Assembly: GCF_015711645.1 (NCBI RefSeq)
Contig: NZ_JABTEX010000001.1
Coordinates: forward strand, 1,736,001 to 1,800,000
Source of the DNA: Planomonospora sp. ID82291
Lineage (GTDB): Bacteria > Actinomycetota > Actinomycetes > Streptosporangiales > Streptosporangiaceae
Direction: 5' to 3'
DNA length: 64,000 bases
The notes under the pieces were generated by a model. That model saw only the letters and a program-made list of their open reading frames with translations, did no database searches and was not told the DNA's origin. Shown in pieces: positions 17,436 to 24,667 of the stretch. Numbering within the stretch: the first letter of the stretch is position 1; every line of letters starts with the position of its first letter. The position numbers and the translations under genes were made by a program.

Positions 17436-18275
17436 TCAGAGCATCCCCTCCCCGTGGGTCCCGGCCACGGTGAACAGCCCTTCGAGCACCTGGGCGACTC
17501 CATCCTCGTTGTTGGATGGTGCGCGGTGCTCCACGGCGGCGAGCACGGCCGGGTGGGCGTTGGCCATCGCATAGGCCGTTCCGGCCCATTCGAGGATCGG
17601 GAGGTCGTTCGGCATGTCGCCGAATGCCCACACCTCGGCGGGGGTCACTCCTCTGAGGGCGCAGATCCCCGCGAGTGTCGCGGCCTTGGTGACACCGGAG
17701 GCGCTGATCTCCAGCAGTCCTCTTCCGCCCGAATGCGTGACCTCCGCCTCCCCTGCCACCGCCTGACGGGCGACCTCCCACATCACGTGGGCGTCCTGAG
17801 CTCCCGACCAGGCCAGCAGCTTGACGATGGGCGCGGCCTCCCGCAGGACGTCCTCCAGGGTCGGCACCCTCGTCTGGACCTCGCCGTGCGCGTCCCGGCC
17901 ATCGTGATAAGCGACCTCACAGATCACGTGACGACCCGTCTCCACCGCGAAGGTGAGGCCCGACAGCACCGCCTGCAGGGCGACCACCAGTTTCCGCGCC
18001 CCGTCCAGGGCGAGAGCGTTCACAGCGGTGGCCCGGCGCTCGGCGACGTCGTAGACGATCGCGCCGTTGCTGCACACAGCGGTCCCGACGCAGCCGACCG
18101 CCTCCGCGATGGCGTCCACGTACCGGGGCGGGCGAGCCGTCACGAATACGACCTCGATCCCCATGTCCTGGGCGGCGAGGAGCGCCCGACGCATGCGCTC
18201 CGACACCGTTCCACCGCTGCGGAGGAGCGTGCCGTCGAGATCGGTCGCGATCATGCGGGGGATCATCATGATCAT
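17436..18275 (-). CDS. Cof-type HAD-superfamily phosphatase
   Basis: 279 residues with the four HAD motifs: I, MIATDLDGTLL with the nucleophile and acid/base Asp; II, VVFVTARPP; III, the Lys of GVTKAATLAGI; IV, VWAFGDMPNDLPILEWAG. A C2 cap lies between (~90-190). Such enzymes dephosphorylate sugar phosphates, nucleotides or flavin precursors in the cytosol; the substrate is not predictable. Several ATG codons cluster at 18254-18275 (MIMMIPRMIATDLDG) and none has a strong RBS, so the start is uncertain by a few residues. Third-position GC looks a little lower than in neighbours. It lies within the segment bounded by inverted repeats. Confidence 0.85.
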   Translation of the reverse strand: MIMMIPRMIATDLDGTLLRSGGTVSERMRRALLAAQDMGIEVVFVTARPPRYVDAIAEAVGCVGTAVCSNGAIVYDVAERRATAVNALALDGARKLVVALQAVLSGLTFAVETGRHVICEVAYHDGRDAHGEVQTRVPTLEDVLREAAPIVKLLAWSGAQDAHVMWEVARQAVAGEAEVTHSGGRGLLEISASGVTKAATLAGICALRGVTPAEVWAFGDMPNDLPILEWAGTAYAMANAHPAVLAAVEHRAPSNNEDGVAQVLEGLFTVAGTHGEGML

Positions 18276-18277
18276 GA

Positions 18278-18880
18278 TTATCCGCCAGGATCCCCGGCCA
18301 CCGGCTGGACACCCGCCGCCGTCCGCGTCTCCCCCTGCGCCGTCCCGTTCATCGATCTTTCAGATACCGCGGAATAGAACGATCGGATCACGCGATACAT
18401 GCAAGATCGATGCAGCGGATTCCGGGCGCCCACCACCCCTCCAGGCGTGAGACTCCCCGAGTGCCGCGCCGTCCTCGCATCCCCGAAGAGCTCCGCACCG
18501 GTCCGTTCCGGGGAACGCGGGCCGTACGCGCCGGGCTGCTCACCCCCAGTGAGCTGCGCAACCCTTGCTGGATCAGGATCTATCGTGACATCTACGTCCA
18601 CGACAGTGTTCGAGATCTCGGAGTGGAAGGCGGCCCGCTCCTTCTCCGGCATGGCCCCATCGTCGGCGGTGTCCCGGGGGTGGACGGGGGCGAAGACCTC
18701 GTGCGGGGTGCCGCCGCTGACGAGCACGCCCGCCTCGGGGTCCGTGATCAGCCTGTGGTCGCGCGGGAGGACCACCGTCCAGCAGGAGGCCACCCGCAAC
18801 CATGCACCCTCCTGCAGGAGCCGCCGGTAGCGGGAGAAGGTCTCGGTGAAGGCCGACTGCTCGCCACTCATGACAGACAT
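18278..18880 (-). CDS. Hypothetical protein, probably chimeric or 3'-truncated
   Basis: A 200-residue ORF that I do not recognise. The first ~100 residues (MSGEQSAFTETFSRYRRLLQ, WTVVLPRDHRLITDPEAG, HSEISNTVVDVDVTID) read like a real cytosolic protein. From ~residue 100 onward the composition changes, and the opposite strand there encodes a recognisable fragment of a DUF559-type protein. The simplest reading is that the original 3' end was lost at a recombination junction near 18600, and the frame now runs through foreign DNA to a chance stop 2 bp before the HAD start. Whether it is expressed is unknown. ATG 18880 or 18871 could be the start. Confidence 0.4.
   Translation of the reverse strand: MSVMSGEQSAFTETFSRYRRLLQEGAWLRVASCWTVVLPRDHRLITDPEAGVLVSGGTPHEVFAPVHPRDTADDGAMPEKERAAFHSEISNTVVDVDVTIDPDPARVAQLTGGEQPGAYGPRSPERTGAELFGDARTARHSGSLTPGGVVGARNPLHRSCMYRVIRSFYSAVSERSMNGTAQGETRTAAGVQPVAGDPGG
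18461..18610 (+). pseudogene. N-terminal remnant of a DUF559-type (AbiEi-antitoxin-like N-terminal) protein
   Basis: GTG 18461 opens VPRRPRIPEELRTGPF, then RGTRAVRAGLLTPSEL and WIRIYRDIYVHDSV. This is the standard N-terminus of a large actinobacterial family with a small AbiEi-like winged domain followed by a DUF559/Vsr-like nuclease domain, normally ~300 residues. Only ~50 residues remain; from ~18610 the frame continues as antisense of another gene, and the nuclease domain is missing. Family assignment is from memory of this motif; the truncation is seen directly. Confidence 0.65.
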
Positions 18881-19046
18881 CCCGGCAGAGGGAGGGGGAA
18901 GTGATGATCATCCCATCCCCGCAGAGCGGCCGGATCCGGGCATCCATGCTCCCCAGCCGTCCATGGGGCCGGAGCACGCGCGGCCCCGTGCGGGGATCCG
19001 GTGGCAGGTCGGCCAGGTCTCCGCTGCGGGAAACACGCACTCCGTC

Positions 19047-19853
19047 TCAGACGGCCTTGAGGAAGCCGCCGTCGACGGCGAACTCCGCGCCGGTCGTGCT
19101 GGCCGAACGGGGGGAGGCCAGCAGGGCGACCACGTCGGCGATCTCCTGGGGGTCGACCAGGCGCCCGGTGGTCAGGCTCATCATCTGCGGCGCCACGGTC
19201 GTGATCACGTTCTCCCGGTCGGTGCCCGCCTGGCCGGCGATGATGTCGGCCGCGCCGCCCTCCTCGGTCCACCAGGCCGTGAGGACCGGGCCCGGCGAGA
19301 CCGTGTTCACCCGGATGCCCTGCGGGCCGTACTCCTCCGAGAGCGCCTTGGTGAGGGTGTTCATCCCGGCCTTGGCCGCGTTGTAGTCGACGTTCATCGG
19401 GGCGGGCTGCCGGGCCAGGACCGAGGAGACGTTGACGATCGCGCCGCCGCCCCGGCCGAGCATCGCCGGGAGGGCGGCCCGGATCGCGCGGACGGCGGAG
19501 AAGAGGTTGAACTCGAACATCTCCCGCCAGTCGGCGTCGGTGGGGGTCAGGAATCCGAAGCGCGGCAGTTTCGCGCCGGGCGGCGGGCCCCCGGCGTTGT
19601 TCACCAGGACGTCCAGCCCGCCGAACTCCTCCACGGCGCGCGCCACGACCCGGCCGGGGGCCTCGGGGTCCGTCAGGTCGACCGGGACGTGCACCAGGTC
19701 CGCCCCGGCCAGCGCGTCCAGTCCGGCGCTGCCCTTGCGGGAGGCCGCGACCACGCGGGCGCCCTCCTCCAGGAGGGTGCGCGCGACGGCCAGCCCGATG
19801 CCCTTGGACGCCCCGGTGACGACGGCGACGCGGCCGGAAAGGTGCAGATCCAT
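19047..19853 (-). CDS. SDR family NAD(P)-dependent oxidoreductase
   Basis: A 268-residue classical short-chain dehydrogenase. The cofactor motif TGASKGIG lies at residues ~12-19; NNAGG, the catalytic Ser in IVNVSSVLA, Tyr and Lys in DYNAAKAG, and the C-terminal STTGAEFAVDGGFLKAV are all present. A basic residue in AASRKGS suggests NADP(H). ATG 19853 is supported by AAGGAG 7 nt upstream; the longer frame upstream lacks homology. It is divergent from the macrodomain gene across 215 bp that include an AT-rich promoter-like stretch (TTTATCCGATTGAGAATTTC). The substrate is unknown. Confidence 0.88.
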   Translation of the reverse strand: MDLHLSGRVAVVTGASKGIGLAVARTLLEEGARVVAASRKGSAGLDALAGADLVHVPVDLTDPEAPGRVVARAVEEFGGLDVLVNNAGGPPPGAKLPRFGFLTPTDADWREMFEFNLFSAVRAIRAALPAMLGRGGGAIVNVSSVLARQPAPMNVDYNAAKAGMNTLTKALSEEYGPQGIRVNTVSPGPVLTAWWTEEGGAADIIAGQAGTDRENVITTVAPQMMSLTTGRLVDPQEIADVVALLASPRSASTTGAEFAVDGGFLKAV

Positions 19854-20068
19854 CAGATTCTCCTTCGTTCGCCTTGCGGCCCGTTGGGGCCGTGACCACG
19901 AAGGTATTCCGATCACCTGGTGGACGACCTGCGGCGATCGGACGTGCAACTCCGGCGGAATCCGGACATCGCGGCAGGTCATCCGGGTGCTTGTCTTTAT
20001 CCGATTGAGAATTTCTCCTCATGAGATTAACTTGCCGTCGAAGAGATGCCGACGAGCCGGAGGAGACG

Positions 20069-20929
20069 ATGACGATGAGAAGAGACGGGCGCCGGGCGCT
20101 GGCCGCCGAGACGGTGGAGATCCTGGAGCGTGGCTGGTACGCCGGGGAGTCGGGGCACCGGGTCTCCCTCGCCGATCGGCTCGCCGCCGCCGTCGCCGGC
20201 ACGCGGCTGTGGACGCCCGACGAGTTGACCGGGCTGCTGGCGGCGCACGGGGAACGGTCCGGCGGCCGGGCAGCGGTGCGGTCCGACCGACCAGGCCGGG
20301 TGGAGGTCGTCAACGAGACGTCCCTGTCCGCCGCCCGACGGCTGGTGGACGACGGCGGCGACCCGGTGGGCTGCCTCAACTTCGCCTCGGCGAAGAACCC
20401 CGGCGGCGGGTTCCTGAACGGCTCCGAGGCCCAGGAGGAGAGCCTGGCCCGCTCCTCGGGGCTGTACCACTGCCTGGCCGGGGTGCCGGACTTCTACGCC
20501 TTCCACCGGGCCCAGGGCGACCCGCTCTACAGCCACCGCGCGGTCTTCTCGCCCGCCGTCCCGGTCTTCCGGGACGATCACGGCGGACTGCTCGCGGAGC
20601 CGTACCCCGTCTCCTTCGTGACCGCCGCCGCGCCGAACGCGGGCGCCCTGCGCGGGGACGGCCCGCGGCTGGAGCGCCTCCCCGAGGTCCTGTCCGAACG
20701 GGCGGCGCGGGTCCTCGCCCTCTTCGCCGCGTCGGGGGTGCGCAGGATCGTGCTGGGCGCCTGGGGCTGCGGGGTGTTCCGCAACCCGCCCGAGCTGGTG
20801 GCCTCCGTCTTCGCCGGGCACCTCGGCCCCCGGGGCGCCTTCGGGGGGGCGTTCGACCGGGTGGTCTTCGCCGTACTCGACCGCTCTCCCGGCACGCCGA
20901 CGTACGACGCCTTCGCCCGGACGTTCTGA
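20069..20929 (+). CDS. TIGR02452/PARG-type macrodomain protein (ADP-ribose glycohydrolase)
   Basis: A 286-residue cytosolic protein. The signature GGGFLNGSEAQEESLARSSG (GGG-x6-8-QEE) is the catalytic loop of bacterial poly(ADP-ribose) glycohydrolase-like macrodomains; GCLNFASAKNPGGG and VLGAWGCGVFRNPP are the ADP-ribose-binding segments. Predicted activity is removal of ADP-ribose or short poly-ADP-ribose from proteins, or processing of free ADP-ribose derivatives. GGAGGAG at 20059-20065 supports ATG 20069 or 20075. The neighbouring SDR is divergent, and a 31-bp stem-loop follows 50 bp after the stop. No PARP-like transferase is visible in this window. Confidence 0.85.
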   Translation: MTMRRDGRRALAAETVEILERGWYAGESGHRVSLADRLAAAVAGTRLWTPDELTGLLAAHGERSGGRAAVRSDRPGRVEVVNETSLSAARRLVDDGGDPVGCLNFASAKNPGGGFLNGSEAQEESLARSSGLYHCLAGVPDFYAFHRAQGDPLYSHRAVFSPAVPVFRDDHGGLLAEPYPVSFVTAAAPNAGALRGDGPRLERLPEVLSERAARVLALFAASGVRRIVLGAWGCGVFRNPPELVASVFAGHLGPRGAFGGAFDRVVFAVLDRSPGTPTYDAFARTF

Positions 20930-20978
20930 ACTTCTCACGTACCCGGATCCACCGCAGCGGACCCTGGCCCGGCGCAAT

Positions 20979-21045
20979 CTCGTTGATGTTGTCGATATGG
21001 CTGCATCAGATGGCCTGATGCAGCCATATCGACAACATCAACGAG
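20979..21045. terminator. Perfect 31-bp stem, 5-nt loop hairpin
   Basis: Bases 20979-21009 (CTCGTTGATGTTGTCGATAT...) are the exact reverse complement of 21015-21045, with loop ATGGC. The arms are strikingly AT-richer than their surroundings. It lies after the macrodomain gene. A rho-independent terminator is the default reading, but 31 perfect base pairs is far more than needed and there is no T-run, so a recombination site or insertion remnant is also possible. Confidence 0.6.
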
Positions 21046-21083
21046 TGGCCTGGCGCTCCCGGCGGGGTTCCCCGCGGCGCTCA

Positions 21084-21283
21084 GCCCTGAGCTCCTTTCC
21101 GACAGGGTGGCTTCAGCTACGGCGAGCCGCCCTGAACCGGCCCCGGACGGATCGCTTCAGCGTCGGCGGGGACGCCGGGCGGCCGGAGAGCAAGACGCTA
21201 CGGCCCGCATCGGTACGGCGGAGCAGCGGTGCACGGAGGCGGGCCGGTGGTCCTGCCGGCGTATAAAGCACCGAACCCCGCGC
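21084..21283 (-). repeat. ~200-bp dispersed repeat, copy B (inverted relative to copy A)
   Basis: The reverse complement of this segment aligns along its whole length with 17090-17290; most of it is identical, with a few substitutions and one indel. The outer edge reads GTATAAAGCACCGAACCCCG on the + strand. The two copies bracket ~3.8 kb containing four or five genes. The region 20930-21357 holds this copy and the 31-bp hairpin, and I see no gene in it. Confidence 0.85.
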
Positions 21284-21357
21284 AAACGAGAACCGACCAA
21301 ACCCTTCCGAACCACGAAACCCGGCCGAACCACAAGGATCCGGCCGGGTGATCGGGG

Positions 21358-22863
21358 TCAGGAGACGGGGTCGGGGTTCTTCGGGGGGACGGGGGTGCCG
21401 TTCGCGGCGGTGACGGCCCCACTGGGGGCGGGGGCGCCGCCGGCCAGGAGGGTGCGGGCCAGGCCGAGTCCGGTGCCGCCGAGGGTCAGCGCCTTGGCGA
21501 GCATCTCCTCGATGCCCTGGGCGCCGTTCAGCACGACCATGTGGTCCACGTTGCCGAAGGCCTTCGCGCCGGACTCGACGATCTTCGGCCAGTTCTCGGC
21601 GAGCTGCTGGGCGATGACCGCCTCCTGGTTCTCGGCCAGGGCCTCGGAGCGGGCGCGGATCGCCTCGGCCTCCGCCAGGCCCTTGGCCCTGGCCGCCTCG
21701 GCCTCCGCCAGACCCTGGGCCTTGGCCGCCTCCGCGGCGGCCAGACCGCGGGCCTTGGCTGCCTCCGCCTCGCCGAGGCCGGTGGCCTTGGTCGCCGCGG
21801 CCGAGGCCTCACCGCGCAGCCGTACCGACTCCGCCTCGGCCGCGGCCGCCTGCTTGACCTGCGAGGCCTGCGCCGCGGCGCGCAGCTCGGTCTCGCGGGC
21901 CTCGGCCTCGGCCTGCGCGATGCGGGCGTCGCGCTCGGCCTGGGAGAGCTTCACCGTCTCGTAGGCCTTCGCGTCGGCGGGCTTGCGGACCTGCGCCTGG
22001 AGCCGCTGCTCGGCCAGGTCCGCCTCCAGCTCGGCGGCCCGGGTCTCCTGGACCACGACCTCCTGGCGGGCCGAGGCCTCCGAGAGGGGACCGGCCTGGC
22101 GGGAGCGGGCCTGGGCCTGGTCGATCTCCGCCTGGTAGGAGGCCTGCTTGATCTGCGCGTCGCGCCAGGCGGCGGCCTTGTTGGCGGCGGCGATCTGCTC
22201 GGCCTCGGTGGCCTCCTGGTCGCGCTGGGCCTCGGCGATGCGGGCGGAGGCGGCGATCTTGGCGGCGTGCGGCTTGCCGAGGTTGGTGATGTAGCCGGTC
22301 TCGTCGTCGATCTCCTGGATCTGCAGGGAGTCGACGATCAGGCCCAGCTTGATCATCTCGTCGGCGGCCGAGGCGCGGGTCTCGCCGGTCAGCCGCTCGC
22401 GGTTGAGGATGAGGTCCTCGACGGTCAGGTTGCCGATGATCGAGCGCAGGTGGCCGGTGAACAGCTCGTGGATCGCGCCGTTCATGGAGTCCTGCTGGTC
22501 GAGGAAGCGGCGGGCGGCGTTCGCGATGGAGTGCAGGTCGTCGCCGACCTTGTAGATCACCACGCCCCGCACCACGACCGGGATGCCCTGCTGGGTGACG
22601 CAGGAGACCTGGAGGTTGGCGGCACGGCTGTCCAGGCGGAGCCGCCGGGCCGTCTGGAAGCCGGGGAGCACCGCGGTGCCCTTGCCGGTGACGATCTTGA
22701 ATCCGAGGCTGTCGGCGAGGTCGGAGTTCCCGCGCGCGCCGAGGCCGGAGATGATCAGCGCCTCGTTGGGCTCGGCCACCCGCCAGACGGCCTTGAACAG
22801 CAGGATGAGGATGAGGAGCGCGACGAGGGCCGCGCCTCCGATGATGAGGTACTGCGCCGGCAT
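21358..22863 (-). CDS. Flotillin-like SPFH-domain membrane protein
   Basis: 501 residues. An N-terminal hydrophobic anchor (AALVALLILILLFKAVW, ~10-26) is followed by an SPFH/band-7 domain (~30-205; PNEALIISGLGARG, SLQIQEIDDETGYITNLGKP). A long Ala/Glu/Lys/Gln coiled coil with AEAAKA-type repeats spans ~205-410, then a C-terminal region FGNVDHMVVLNGAQGIEEM typical of flotillins. Flotillins scaffold membrane microdomains and affect fluidity and protein assembly. The coiled coil contains tandem EAEAAKA(R/Q)GLAEAE units, likely expanded by internal duplication. The short NfeD-like gene is 55 bp upstream on the same strand, the usual partnership. Confidence 0.92.
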   Translation of the reverse strand: MPAQYLIIGGAALVALLILILLFKAVWRVAEPNEALIISGLGARGNSDLADSLGFKIVTGKGTAVLPGFQTARRLRLDSRAANLQVSCVTQQGIPVVVRGVVIYKVGDDLHSIANAARRFLDQQDSMNGAIHELFTGHLRSIIGNLTVEDLILNRERLTGETRASAADEMIKLGLIVDSLQIQEIDDETGYITNLGKPHAAKIAASARIAEAQRDQEATEAEQIAAANKAAAWRDAQIKQASYQAEIDQAQARSRQAGPLSEASARQEVVVQETRAAELEADLAEQRLQAQVRKPADAKAYETVKLSQAERDARIAQAEAEARETELRAAAQASQVKQAAAAEAESVRLRGEASAAATKATGLGEAEAAKARGLAAAEAAKAQGLAEAEAARAKGLAEAEAIRARSEALAENQEAVIAQQLAENWPKIVESGAKAFGNVDHMVVLNGAQGIEEMLAKALTLGGTGLGLARTLLAGGAPAPSGAVTAANGTPVPPKNPDPVS

Positions 22864-22918
22864 CCGGGCCTCCGCGGTGGGAGAGAGGGTGAGGGAGGGA
22901 GAAGGAGGGGAGAGGTGG

Positions 22919-23119
22919 TCAGGCGAGCGCGCGGGCGACGTAGACCGTGCGCGGGGGGAAGTACTCCACGACGACGACGATCGAGCCGACGGAGATCTCC
23001 TCGTCGGGCACGGTGGGGTGCGCGTAGAACGCCTCGACGCCCCCGCGGACCGCCACCAGGACCTCCCCGACCAGGCCGGGACCGATCCTGCCGGTGACCC
23101 TGCCCTGCTTGCCGATCAC
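22919..23119 (-). CDS. Short NfeD-like OB-fold protein
   Basis: 66 residues: MIGKQGRVTGRIGPGLVGEV then VAVRGGVEAFYAHP, EEISVGSIVVVVEYFPPRTVYV. This matches the C-terminal OB-fold of NfeD-type proteins, here without the protease and membrane parts. Such proteins are encoded beside flotillins and are thought to act with them. It is the first gene of a two-gene operon with the flotillin. Assignment rests on fold-like pattern plus gene context. Confidence 0.7.
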   Translation of the reverse strand: MIGKQGRVTGRIGPGLVGEVLVAVRGGVEAFYAHPTVPDEEISVGSIVVVVEYFPPRTVYVARALA

Positions 23120-23313
23120 ACGCGGCTCCCCGTCACGTCATGGAACAGTCAGGGGACGAAACCCCAGATCCGGACGCTACTCCGGCGTGTCCGTTTTCAC
23201 CACTCGTCGAGGGATGACAGGGGTGTTCCGGGTCGTTCCGGAGGAGTGCCGCCGATCCACGTCTTTCCGTCTCCATCCGGGTAACGAGCGGGGGCGGCGC
23301 GGCGTTCCGGAGG

Positions 23314-24342
23314 TCAGGCGGGACGCCGCAGCCGGGTGAAGGCCCAGCTCATCCGCGGTTCGACCGCCCAGCGGGCCGCCCGGCGCACCGGCGGGGTGCA
23401 CAGCAGCGCGGCCAGGCCCACGCCGAAGAGCGCCACCGCCGCCACGCCGGGCACCGTGGCGGCCCGGTCGCCGTAGAACCGCTCCGCGACCTTCACCACG
23501 AAACCGTGCAGCAGGTAGGCGTACATGGTCGCCGCCCCGAGCCCGGAGTACCAGGTCCGCCTGGACGGGGTGACCGCCAGGAACGCGGCGACCAGCAGCG
23601 CCCCGGCGGCCAGCAGGCCCAGCCGGACGAGGCTCCCGGTGAGGTCGTCCACCCCGATCGCCGCGTTGGCGTGCCGCCAGCGGATCCACTCCGTCCGCAC
23701 CTCGGTGTGCAGGAGCAGCGCCGCCGCGGCTCCCGCCGCCAGCACCGCCGCCCCCGCCATCCGCGCCCCGCGCCGCCGGAGCAGGGCGAGGTGCTCGGGG
23801 CGGAGCATCAGGCCGAGCACGTAGAACGGCAGGAGCGCGAGCGTGCGGTTCATCGAGAGCTCGTCGGGCAGGGAGCCGGTCCCCGAGAGCAGCGAGAGCC
23901 CCACCGCGACCGCCAGCGGCCACCTGAGCTGCTGCCAGACCGGCGTGGACAGCCGCCACAGGAACAGCGACATCAGGAACCAGGTCAGGTAGTACGGGTC
24001 GAGGAGGCTGATCTCCAGCTTGCCGTACATGACCAGCCGGGGGAGCGAGTAGGCCAGTTCGAAGAGCACGTACGGCACGGCGAGCGTGCTGATCAGTTTG
24101 CGCGCCTTGCCGGAGGAGAAGGTGAAGTTCCGCGACAGGTGACCGCTGAGCACGATGAACAGCGGCATGTGGAAGACGTACACGTAGAAATAGGCCGCGT
24201 GCGCGACCGCCACGTCCCGGAGGTCCTCGATCAGGTGCCCGGAGACGACCAGGGTGATCGCCAGGAACTTGGCGTTGTCGAAGAACGGGTCACGGCCGGT
24301 CTCGCCGGAGAGATCCGTCCGGACGGGGGTTGCGACGCTCAC
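23314..24342 (-). CDS. Membrane acyltransferase (fucose 4-O-acetylase/acyltransferase-3 type)
   Basis: 342 residues, about ten transmembrane helices. The N-terminus has FFDNAKFLAITLVVSGHLIEDL, with the conserved His of acyltransferase-3 enzymes, then FHMPLFIVLSGHLSR. Such proteins acylate extracytoplasmic sugars or lipids using a cytosolic acyl donor. YYLTWFLMSLFLWRL and AYLLHGFVVKVAERFYG are further family-like segments. GTG 24342 is the start. It is divergent from the conservon with 325 bp between, and is not obviously linked to the flotillin pair (194-bp gap). Acceptor unknown; surface glycan is likely given the glycan island 7 kb away. Confidence 0.82.
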   Translation of the reverse strand: MSVATPVRTDLSGETGRDPFFDNAKFLAITLVVSGHLIEDLRDVAVAHAAYFYVYVFHMPLFIVLSGHLSRNFTFSSGKARKLISTLAVPYVLFELAYSLPRLVMYGKLEISLLDPYYLTWFLMSLFLWRLSTPVWQQLRWPLAVAVGLSLLSGTGSLPDELSMNRTLALLPFYVLGLMLRPEHLALLRRRGARMAGAAVLAAGAAAALLLHTEVRTEWIRWRHANAAIGVDDLTGSLVRLGLLAAGALLVAAFLAVTPSRRTWYSGLGAATMYAYLLHGFVVKVAERFYGDRAATVPGVAAVALFGVGLAALLCTPPVRRAARWAVEPRMSWAFTRLRRPA

Positions 24343-24667
24343 AGCCTCCGGACCCTAACGAGGCGGCCCGCGGTCCTCGCCCAACACCGGGTGAAGGCCC
24401 GGAGAACTCTGCCGCCCGGCGTCTCCGGCGCCCGGATCCCGCGCTTCGGCGCGCGGGTCTCATTATCCGGGACGGGAAGGCCCGCGCACGGTCACTCCCA
24501 CAACAAATCATTACAATTCCACCATTAACCTCGTTAATCACGCTAATCATCAGGCCCTCCACTGCGCCCGAACCGCATCGGTGCTAGTCTCCTGTCCGAT
24601 CTTTCGGAGGCACATTCATCCCCAAATCGCCGCAAGCCTCCGCGCACTGAGGTTGGGACGAGTGGGC
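24343..24667. promoter_or_regulatory. Intergenic promoter region of the first conservon, with a small palindrome
   Basis: This 325-bp gap separates divergent genes. The right part is markedly AT-richer (24501-24550) and includes ATTAAC-CTC-GTTAAT, a 6-bp-arm dyad at 24524-24538, followed by the similar half-site GCTAATCATC. This is the likely promoter/operator of cvnA. I see no gene in the gap. Confidence 0.5.

Noticed and set aside
18410-18904. 164-residue + strand ORF as an intact DUF559 protein
   Set aside because: Only residues encoded at 18461-18610 look like the family; the rest is antisense of the other gene with no nuclease motifs.
20979-21045. tRNA or tmRNA-like structure
   Set aside because: One uninterrupted 31-bp stem with a 5-nt loop; no cloverleaf, T-loop or CCA.
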